This document shows, one piece after another, positions 50,501 to 62,500 of a stretch of 64,000 nucleotides of DNA. Every line of letters begins with the position of its first letter. Position 1 is the first letter of the stretch. Position numbers and translations under genes: made by a program. Source of the stretch: Trileptium ribeirensis (Eukaryota > Nematoda > Enoplea > Enoplida > Thoracostomopsidae); assembly GCA_030248225.1 (NCBI GenBank), contig JASANE010001732.1, forward strand, positions 17,408-81,407. The letters run 5' to 3'. The notes below the pieces were generated by a model that did no database searches, was not told the DNA's origin, and saw only the letters and a list, made by a program, of their open reading frames with translations.

Positions 50501-53500
50501 ATGTTTGGATCACAGATGAAGCAAAAACGTGGAAAATTTCAAACAAACTTTTTAAACCGGAATTCCGGTTCCGGTATGGTTTTTACCCTTTGCCGGAACC
50601 GCAACCAGAACACGATTTTCGCCGAAACCGGAATTCTGGTTACTCCCTGACATAAACATAGTATATATTATTGCAGTACTTAGCTGTAAGCTTGACTAAT
50701 ATAAATTGCGTCAAGCACCAGCCAGTGCCCTTGTCTTTGTAATCAGTATACATTGGATTAAAGTAACATATCTGCAAAGCAGCCAAAAACTGCGTTCTTG
50801 GGAACGGATTGTAAGTATTGTAACTGTGTGAGCAGTATCACAATTTGTCTCCTCCACTTTGATCAGAAAATTATTATCAATGAGCGGAGCTCGGCGAAGC
50901 CGAGCGAAGCTTTTTTATTTTCTGTCTGGGAGTAAAAAGGTCGATGTCCGTCCGTTCGTTTGGTCCGACGGATCTCAAGAACTACTGAACGGATTTTAAA
51001 AAACTTTTTTTTGTTTGTAAGCCTATCATGTCAAAGTGTGCACCTGATATTTGGGATTAAAAAATATTGAGTGGTTAATTAGCTAATTAGTTTTTTATGC
51101 AGCTAAAATAGAGAATTTTGCAATATTTGTGTTATTTATTGAAATAGAGTCATTTCGATCAAACCATTACAGGGTTTTTGGATCGAAGAATTCAAATATA
51201 ATATTTTTAATAATGATAAAGCCCTATGCCATATGCAATGTAGTTACAAGAACATAAAATTGAGTACATTCGTAATGCCACAGCCCAAGCTCCGCTCACA
51301 ATTGTAGTTCCACTACCGACTAGTCATCTAACAGAGGTGCACAGGTTGCCCCACACTAGCCTGAACAATTCTTTGGTTATCGATCAGGAAATTGTAGTAT
51401 ACCTTTTTATTGTCTTATGGAACCACATAAAGCAATAATTTCAAAGTTTCTGGCTGAATAATATGTAAGAAACTTATGTCTAGTAAATGGAGGTGATTGC
51501 AGACAGAGCGAAATTGTCTAGTCTGCGCTCCATCCGCTAAAAGAACATTCATTGTGACACAGTTTACACAAGCTTGTACAGCGGAAGGCATTTTTCGCTG
51601 GGAGTCCAAAAATCAACATCTTGTTCGATATTCCTTAGCCTCTTCGATCTCCCAGAGAGGCAATAATGTCATCACAATACATTAAATTTAATATAAAAAT
51701 TATTTTTAATACATTTTAAATCCGCAGCACCTTAATTTATTCCTTCATCTGATTTACTATATATAAGTTTGGAACACCTGGTTCCGGATCCGGTTTAAAT
51801 GGTCGGTTCCGTTATTCTCTGGTATATATAAATATATCAGTTTAGTTATCATCGAAGATAGTTTATATGTAAAAATATTACAATGAAACGTACAAAACTA
51901 GAGATTATAATAGTTAGTGACTTTGACAGCAACACGTAAAGTCTAACTCCAGTTCCGGCTCCGGAAAATTTTGGCCCCGATTATTTACATTCACAATCAA
52001 GTGATAAGCATAAGACAGTGATTACTGGGATAAGCATAAGACAGTGATTACTGGGCCAACAATTGTTCAGGGTGTTGCTCGCTTTTATAAAAATTGTTGG
52101 GCGTTTGGCAGTAATGTGTGTCTGTTCTAAGAAAAGCTAAAGAACAAGCAGTATTATCACGTCAGACTTGAAAGCCGTGTTATTTTACAGGTATTAAATT
52201 TCTATAAGATAAGTAATTTTTTATGATATAAAATTCCTTGTTTTGATGTAACAGATTAATGTTTCAGTATACACTAATGAAAATGATGTAATTGGTCGCA
52301 ACACTAGCGTGATCATACAAAGGATACCAGCTGCAACGCAGGGGAAGCTTCCTAAAGTCTGGTACGCACTATATATACTTGATTTATTGCATTACATCTG
52401 TCAGTGTATAAATCTTTGTCAACTGCTATAGTATATCTAGTATGTTATATTATAGTCTGTTGATATTATAAATTGAATTGTGATAACAAATGCGCATTGC
52501 AGGGAAATCCTTAAACAGTAGAGCGCTAAGAAACAGCAGAAAGTTGTCATGGTTTGCATATGTCCAACAAGAGACATTTTGCAATATATAGTATATGCAG
52601 TGAATTTTCAGGATCGTCGAAAATCGTATTTCTGTTACGGTTCCAACGAAATAAAATTCATAGCAAATTTAATTTAAAATATTACGTATTTTCGCTTCAG
52701 CTGTGGCAAAACAGATTTATATACTAGTAATCAGTTTCTTTTCACAACAAGGCGAAACAAATTTTTACTCAATTTGTCATATTTATTCTTGTAGTATTTT
52801 TTAATTTAAACCATGTGGGAAATCTTCATAGGGATCAATGTTAACAAAACAACACGAGATGGGTGCTTGGACTATTATTCGAGTGGTTCAGGGGCATACA
52901 TCCGCAAGGTCCGAAGCCTCATGGAGGTTTGCCGTAACGTCAGGCGCTGGGGGTCGGCCTACAGGCTCAGGGGGGTCAGCCGGTCGGGGAGCAGGAGGGT
53001 AGCCAAACCACCCTTCTATCAACATTTATGTTCAGAGATTTACTGTGTATTTTCAGATTAAATTTATGAACACTATCCACATTTCACAGTGCAAACTGCA
53101 AATTACAGATTGCTTAGAAATGCTAAGTCGGACTAGCCAGCTTTGAGATGGCAAAATAACATAATGACACACGTCCTGAGTAATTTTATTATTGTTACAA
53201 ACTGTCCTGATGTACATTGTATCATGTACACCTACCGTAATTTTGTAAATCAGCAAAGTACAGGAATTAAGTATATACCATCTCTTCAGCGCATCCAGAA
53301 AATGCGTTCATAGTAGGGAACGGCCCTTATTGTTGAAAAGTGCTCAGCGTTATCAAGTTTTGTTTCATTTATAGCGCATTGAGAACGTAGAGCCTTGATT
53401 AATTTTATTTCAGAACCAGTGAAACTACTATTTGTACAGAATAAGATGTAACATCTCCATGTACAGAACTCGAGGTGACAAAACAGAAACAAAATAGTGT

Positions 53501-56500
53501 AGCGTGTAGTCTATCGCTGGAATAGGAATGCACAATGGAAGGCATTTGTCATGCTGGTAGTCCGTGAATATCCGAGATTAATAAACACAACATTGCTCGA
53601 GTCTTTTTAAAGTTCTAGAAAGACAGCAGTATCAATAATTTAAAGAAACAATAACGTTAATTTTGAAGTCACAGTACCTTTATTAATTCATCATTTATTT
53701 AATTATCTATGGATTCAAAACCAATGTTCCAGATCCGTTAAAATGTGTAGTCCCGTCTGTCTGTTTATAATCGGTTTATATAATGCAGTTCTCTTTCCCA
53801 TATTTGTAGTCCACAAGCAGTAATTATGGTGCTGCTTAAGTATCATGTCATTGGGCATATAAAGCATAGGTATGCTTTCAACTATTTCATCTATTCTCAA
53901 AGAAGCGATGTATTCCTCATTAGTAATCCAGGAGTCATAAGTTTTCAAAATGTGGTAGTTTAAAATGGGTTCACTAGTAATTGCAGTTTCGCCAGAGATT
54001 TTATTCCTATGCGCGAGTCCACCGGACTAACATTTTACCTGGTTCCAAAATGTAGTGAGTGTTCATTTTTTGGTTATGCATTGCGTGCAGGACGCCAAGA
54101 GTGGTATTTCTGGGCTTCTCACTACGTTTAATACGATGGTTTGGCTATCTAGAGTTCTCCATGAATGCTTCACCACTCTTCAGATGTTGTCAGTGGTTTT
54201 AGGGTCAATGAACCCGGTTGCCAGAACATGTAGTCTGTCTTCAGATTTTGGTTATGTATATATTGCGTATAATGTATGAAGAATGTTCTATGTATTGGTT
54301 TTTCGTTACGCTGGATACGATGGTTTAGCTATCTACAGATTATCGCGAATAGTTTGTGTGTTTTCAGTTGTTCTCGATGGGTTTAGGGTCGATGAGGTTT
54401 TAGGGTTTTCAATGGAATCGGGGTTACAGAGGTTTCAATTTAGTATATACATAAAAACAGTCGGTTACAAGTCACTACATCAAATGACCACATGACGAAC
54501 GTTCACCTTCGTTCGCGAGATATTAGTAATAACTAGTAAATAGCTTTCAGCATATTGAACTGTTGAGACTATTCATCCAAATTTATCTGTTCATTTCTAT
54601 ATTAGAATATGGGATTGTACAGATACATGGTCTTCGTTGTATTTGATTAGCAGGTAGGCATTGTTCACTTGAGTTGCAGATGGATCTTTTTGTTTCTTGG
54701 CCACACTTAAACTTCTCAAAATCTTGCATGCATATCTTTTGCAGTGAAAAAGCTTCGATAATATGATTTTCTACATATCATTGCTGTTTGTAATTACTGC
54801 AGTTTGCTTTTTTCATTTACTATTTAACTGTTAATATGACAGCAAAGTATTTTATGCTTTGGGATTCCGACGGGTTGTGGCAATAGAGGTCCAGTGCCCG
54901 AGTTCGTTGCATGGAGAAAGTCAGTAGGGGTCAGTTGTGGCCGAGTGGTTAGAACGCCTGCTTCATAATCGTGAAGTCAGAAGTTCGAATCCAGTGGTCT
55001 CGCTAATCTCCTTGGGCAAGGGACTCAGCCACAATTGCTTCGCAGTACCTATGCGTTAAACAGGTACTATACTTTGGTCTAGGCGGATAAGATGATGGGT
55101 GGTGTAAAGGGCAATCATCATGGCCAGCCTACACACAATGCTTCGGCATAATAACCCGGATTGTCACATAGTGCCAATTGCATGTTTATCCGACTTTAGG
55201 GGGTGTAAACACTTTATATATTATATTCAATTCATATATATTAACAAATGTATTATATGCTGTATTATGTAAATATTTACTGATATATGTGTTGTTTTAT
55301 TTATATATCTGCTTCAATACTACTGGATTCTGTGACGGGGTGGGCAAAACAAAAAATGTCAGAATTGCACCTACGTTAGTCAGACATAAAAATTTTCGGA
55401 TCAAAAATTTAAAGGTTCAAACATTAGCAGGGAGCGGCGGCCAATAATAAGTATCAGCTGTCGGCAATGAGGGATCAGCCCTACCTTCCCCCTATAGCGG
55501 AATCCGTCGTATTGCTGTTATCGCTAGGATTGCTTTACAATAAATGTGGTTCTTATTTCAGGGACACCAGGAATGAAGGTTCCATTCCAAAAGTAAGTCT
55601 CATTTTCAACTTGATATTATAATTGAATTAATTAAATAATATTGCTCATTCGAACGGTATGTGCTGAATTTTTCCATGTAGTGAAACTGTGCAAAAATTA
55701 ATTTTATTGCAATTCTGTGTCACACAGAACTTTAGTTTTTGTAAAGTTTTTAAACCGACATAATTTGGCTTGGCTCCTTCCAATTGGCACATGCGCCGAT
55801 TTCGTATCTTAGTAAAACTTACGTCCACCGACAGCCAGATCTACGGCACATTTTTATATTGCTTCGGAAATTTCGGTGCAAAATAGAGGTTTTTGACATT
55901 GAACCGCTCCCATTTTTATACTTTGCATCCCGTACCTTTTCCTAATATATCTGTGATAATCTAATTGGTAATTATGTTTATGTCCGTGCGGTTTACCCGT
56001 CATTTTAAGTTTCAACTTCTTTTTGTTGGTTGGATTAAATGAGTTTTTGCTTGCGAAGGGTGAAGTATATATATGTACATTATATAATCAGTTGTTTACT
56101 TAACTGTTTAAACCTATTTCATTTATTATAACTGCTGCGCAAGGCTAAAATGTAACCTTTTGGTGCCAAAATAGTAAATTTTAATATTTTTTCTATTCAG
56201 TTATATTTAGATGACCACAATGGGTGTGCAGATTGTTATAGTTGATAAATACAGCGAATGTAATTACATTGGCATAGTAATTGTGAAGTATCACAAACGG
56301 TATTAGTCGTAAAACACGAAAATGACCCCTGAAATTTCAAATTTTATTGAAAGCTGGAATTAAAATTTTTAGAAAGTTTTTGTCTATAGTCGTTAGATCA
56401 AGAAATAAGAAAAAGAGCTGCAACATTTTTTGATCTGAAGCTGGTATTTTATTGTCATTAGATTGAGAAAAAGTTCAGAAAGCTCAATTTTGAACTGTGA

Positions 56501-59500
56501 AACAGTGACTGCCCGAAGTTTAGCCACACTCGCTTCGGCTCTTTTTCGGTCCTGCATGTTATTAGTGATTGTTACAAAGTTAATAAAATAGCTGTAGTAC
56601 GACGAGTATTGTGTTACGAAGTAGAGATGAGAATTTCGGCCTGCGGCTCGTCTCCGGACCGGGCCAGGCGGGCCGACACCCAATCACAGACAGAGCGAGC
56701 TGCACCGGCTCGCCACTGATATATACACACCGGCCCGGATCTGCAACATTTTTATCCGGCCCGTTTATAATGGTATGTATATTTATATAATATATATCAT
56801 ACATGTTCATAGGGGGAGAAAAAGGATTATCGTCCCAGAGGCTCCGACCCTCCTTGGGGTTTCGCCGATCTTACCCCTGCGAGGTAGCCCAGTCCATCTG
56901 GGATCCGCATCCCGTCCGCCGAAAATTATGGGAAAATGAGCAAAAAGTGTGGCAAAGTTGGCAAAAGGTAAAGCAAAATTGCTAACATGAGTACCTAAAA
57001 ATTTCAGAATTTGATTTCCAAAAATTTCAAAAACTTATCCCCCTGGCGACGACCTCCGCCACTCCGACGCACCCGATATCCCTTTGGGACATCGGACGTC
57101 GCTCGCCCATGTATGATATTATTATATATCTGTGAATATGAATATATACGTATATGAATTTTTATGGTTTCTACTAAGTTTTCAATTCCATTATTGAATC
57201 CACACAACCGAAGACTAATAATGGTTTGTTTGGTCCTTGGAATGTTTATGTATTTTTTCGTAGCCGTTTTATTTGTATTTTTAACTGTATTTAATATTTT
57301 TGTAAAAAAGAAATATATTATGATACACCCATTTTCAATACTTCTACTGTTATTTTCCGGCAGAATAATGCCTTCTGTAGTAAATAGAAGTTAAACTAAG
57401 CGCATTTTGGGCATTTATTCTAGACACGGAACACCGCAGTTGTACTTGGTGAAGTCTCAAATATAACTAAAGACCCAAATGCAAGCGAAGACGACAAAAT
57501 AGCTGTTGTTTTGCGTGAATCAACAATGGACTACGATCCGTCAAAGTAAACTTACTTATATTTGGTATGGTATGATATTATTGATGATCTTCTTAGTGCT
57601 CTGCTGCGGATACGTTTAATCAGTATGAAGTATTCTTACGTGTTTGCCATTATATATGTCTTGTCTAGATGTACACGCTTTAAAAATAAAATATATCGTG
57701 GGGAAGTCTTTTTCAGCCATTCACCGTTGATACTTGGGTAACTGAAGTGCGTTTGTGCGGCATGTGGCTCTGTTCACCTCTTAGATGTAAAGCTGAAGAC
57801 TTTTCGATGCAAAGAAAAATTAATTTGATCTGATTTTTTGTTTGACCAAAAAGATCTTACAGAAACGCACACAAATTGTCCAACAAATGCAGCAACGAGA
57901 TATTTCGCTGGTTGGTGTCTTTTCTAATCAAAATGCACTGATTACACATTTTGTGTGAAAGTATAAGTTAGTTTTATTGCGGAATTCAACTGAATTCGAA
58001 ATTTTATTATGTATTACAGATTTCCCCGTAGTCGAGTAATGTTTGGCGTTCCTCCTCCGAACTATGTCTGCAACAAATGCAATCAAGGTGGTCACTGGAT
58101 AACAAATTGTCCACATGTGAGTGTTGGATTTGGTTACTGTCTGTTTTTGCTGTTTTGTGCAAATACAATAAGGGCCAGGCTTTGGGACTGTTGTCTCATA
58201 TCCGTTTTTCGTATTGCGTAAAATAGGGACTATCGCTCATATTTATAGTGTTGGTTGTGATTATTGGCATTACGGAAAGAATACCAAGCCAAGGTGTTGT
58301 GTCATGTTTATAATTTTTTTGTTTAAACGGCTTGTGTATAGTTATATTGATCATGAAGCTGTGAACTGAAAACTAATTCTAAATAATGGCTTTCCCAAAC
58401 CTGCCTCCAGAGTACCTGGAGGTTGGGTCGAACTGAGGGTCCCTGGTGCTTGAAATTCAGTTTTCCACAGGTCGAACTGTGGGATCTCATGCGAACTGCG
58501 TGACGGAAAGAGCGAAAATAGCTTAAATAGCTGATTCATGGTAAATATAGAATCATAATGCACATTGTCAAAACGGAGCGAACGGTGTTTCAACGGAATG
58601 CCTTAAGGGAAAATCGTAAAAAATTATTTTTTGTCGGTCTCTAATATTCATAATTCATTTTCGGATTGATGGCTTTTCAAAAAAATTTTGTTCGATAGTA
58701 AAAGGACGACGACGTGTTCTTTAGTTGAGCGCGAACAGCTCCGACCCCATCTTCCGGTCGAAATCTTTAAAACAGGTTTTGATGGTTCTTCGCCAAATTT
58801 GGCCAGACCGGTACAAGTGTTTAGCAGCCAATGTCTCGCCCCACAAGCGTCCCATCAAAAATAGAAGCAGCATCAGTAACAGCTCATCCAGGTTTATAGC
58901 ATTGTTACCAAGACTTTTTTGCGCGACCACTCTCGCACCGCTGTGGACGCGAATATGGTTCGTCGACCCCTTGCCTGAAATAGCGATTTTTCAAATTTCT
59001 GCATTTTATTGCGTATTTAACTTGCAATGAGCGCCTGTTAAGTTAGAAAGCACGAGGTATATGATGTTTTTGCTATCAAAACTTTAACTTGACTATATTA
59101 TATCTCTTCAGGAATTTTCTAGGGTTTTACTGTCGCCTAACCCGATTTCCAAAATATAATGCCTTTTCGTTTGATTGGATATGTATTGCGTTCACGGCAT
59201 GATAATGGGTAAATTTTTAGGTTTTCTGGAAGCTGAATAAAATGATTTGGTTATCTAAAAGCTATATGAGTTTCAATGAACTTGATTTCCAGATTATAGT
59301 CTGTCTTCACGTGTTTGATTACGTATTGTGTATACGCGCTGGATAGGATGGTTTTGCTATCTAGAGTCCAACTTGACTATATTATTCCATTTCATGAGGT
59401 TTCAAGTGTTTTACAATCGACAAGGACGATTTTCAAAATAGTGCATTTTGATATATATATCTGATTATGTATTTCGTGTAGGGCATCAAGAATGGAGTTT

Positions 59501-62500
59501 ATTTAGTATTTCTGAAGGCTGAATAGAACGATTTTTTATCTAGATTCCAGCGTGTATATTTCATGCCTTATAATAAGTGTTCAGTGGGTTTAGTTCAATG
59601 AACCCGATTTTCAGAATGTAGTCTGTCTTCAGTTGTTTGGTGCCTTCAGGTCATCAAGAATTGTCCATATAGCAGGGAGTAACCGGAATTCCTGTTCCGG
59701 TTCCGGCGAAAATCGTGTTTCGGTTGCGATTCCGGCAAAGGGCAAAAACCATACCGGAACCGGAATTCCGGTTTAAAAATTTTGTTTGAAATTTTCCACG
59801 TTTTTTGCTTCATCCTGTAATCCAAACATATGTAATATATATTGATGATCATATATAATGATCAAGCTCCAATACATCCAAGCAAAAGAAAAGATTAACT
59901 AACCAATTTGTCGTGTGAAACGTAAGTAGGGCACATAATTTGAGCAGGAATTTTTCATAATAACCTGCAGGAGTTTGTTAAATCAAAGCCAGGTCGATGC
60001 TTGTAGCAGCTATTTTACACATCCAGAAGTTTGTGGGATACGTTTGAATTAAACCGGTCCAACTCGGTAACAGAGTATGGCTTACGCAGAAGTACTTAGG
60101 GTATGCTTGGCTAACATAAATTGCGTCAAGCACCCGCCAGTGCGCTTGTAAACTTGGTAAATCAGTCTAAATTGAAGTAAACTAACGTTATCTGCAACGC
60201 AGCTAGAAACTGCTTTATTGGCAATGAACTGTATTTATTGAAACTGTGCGAGCAGCATCACAGTGTGTCTCATTTATAGCATTCTGATTATAAAGTTATC
60301 ATCATTATGATCTAACTGACGGGCACTGTTTGACCAACGATAGCCTAAACAGTGTCTCTGACCACTGATCAGAAAATTACATTCTATCTATTATTTTCTC
60401 TTAGAATCATATAAACCAATAATTTTAAGTTACCTACAGAAGAACATGCAACAAACGTATGTGTAGTAAAGGGAGGCGACTGGAGACAGAGCGAAAGTGT
60501 GTATTCTACGCTCCAAGCTTTGTAAGCACATTCGATTTGACGCAGTATACGCAATGGTGTATAGTGGAAGACATTTTTTGCTCTGAATGTTCAAAAAAAC
60601 CGACATTTGATCGATAAATAAACATTATTAGCTTCCTCAGTCTCTTTAAAGTTTCAGAAAGGCAATAATACCATCGCAATACATTAACTTTAATGTAAAA
60701 GTTGTTTTTAATGCATTTTAAATCCACTATACCTTCATTTCTTCCATCATCTGTTTTACTATATATAAATTTCGAAGACCAGGTTCCGGATCCGGTTTAT
60801 ATGGACGGTTCCGGTTGCTGGCTTCGGTTCCGGTTATTCCCTGCCATATAGGTTTTCTGGTAGGCAGAATACGGTGATTTGGTTATTTAGAGACCAGCAC
60901 AAATACTTGATCCTTTGTCAGTTGTTTTCGCTGGGTTTAGAATCGAGAAGGTTTTAGGATTTTGAAGGGATACAGGATTCAAGAAGTTTCAGGGTGGTAT
61001 ATACATCAAACACAGCCTGTTCAAGGTGATTAAACAAAACAACTTAAAAATTAAAATCACGGTCGCTCCCGTTTGCGAGATGCTGGTGTAGAAACATATC
61101 TTTTAGGGCTGAACTGCGGTGCAGCCATAAAATACCTAGGGAGGCCGAAATACCTTTGTGGGTAAGGCAGGAATAGTCTAAACTAATAATTTATAGCATA
61201 ATAGTTTGTTACAAGGTGATAGTCATTATGGTGAGAAAGTTAAAAGAAATACTTCAAATTACAGTTATATTTTGAGTCAGTTGGCTGTTGCGCAGTCTTA
61301 GTAGTTCCTGTATGATGCGTCGCGATACCTTTTTATTGGTATATGCTAGAGAGATAATGAAACGTAAAAGTTTAATTTTCCAAGGGTTTGTAAAATGGTT
61401 TGTGATGATGGATAAATTGTAACATTTTCAACTTTTAGACAGCGGGATTGAAAATATTTATATTCATTTTGCATACGGACATGATCTATTTTCTTTACTT
61501 CATGTAGGTCCTTTAATTACCCGCAGCTTCCAATCTAAGTCTTTTCTGTGGTATTTTATTTCAGCTAACTTCCGCGTTCAAGTCACGTTTTTTACTTTGA
61601 CTACGAATTTGAAGTTTTTTCACTTACCGAATCTTCTAACATGAATTTTTTCTCTTTCATATTCATGTAAAGCGTAGTGTTAGATGGGGTTAGTTTCAAC
61701 TCCTGTAAAAGTGTGTGTAATATATTTTTGGTTTAATTTGAGGAACACCATACATCCTGCTAGGAATCCTGCGCCGCGACTGAACGCCTTTACCGAGTAT
61801 ACGCAACGATTCTGTGTTACAAAAACATGGTTTTGGGTAAATACATGTCCCTTGTCGCCACCATAAGTGAAAATACTGCAAACGATGTAAACATGTGTAA
61901 ACTTTTCAAAATATTAACAATAGTTTGATAACCGAAGTCATGGTTCTTTGCGCTACGAGGGACGGTAACAGTGGGTGGGCTAACCTTCTGCTAACGTTGC
62001 AACTGCCGCCAAGAAATCTATAGTGCTCCGAACGAGTAGATAACATAATTGTTAAATTTTTACGATATTTACTAATATGATGTTGTGGGACAGTGTCAGC
62101 GGTAGCTTACCGTGAAATTTTTTTCGAAATTTATTTAATTTTGTTTATTTGTTAGTCTTTAATTTCTTACCTCGTGCCTTAGCACTGTCCAAAGATTTGT
62201 TGGATTAATACGTGTTGGGTAATAATATATGACAAGAAATGTAAAACCTTACATGCAAGCAGTCTTAGTTCAGAGTTGTCGCCATTTATATTTGTATAAC
62301 GATTGTGATTAGAGTATTTTTGCAGGAAATTTGATGCACAACTTACATTTTTAGTGCATTAAGAGACTTGGGGATTTTGAACCTTAGGTGCCCTCATGCA
62401 ATTTAGATAACCCTTTACCATTTTCGCAGAAAATTGATGTTCCAACTTAAAATAATGTAGCCATGTTTCTAAGGTTAACTACATATTGGTGCTGAAGTGA

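Noticed and set aside
58721..58930. Minus-strand open frame in RBBP6 intron 5 (GETLAAKHLYRSGQIWRR) as a transposase
   Set aside because: No catalytic motif or family order recognised; a plus-strand frame overlaps it equally well.
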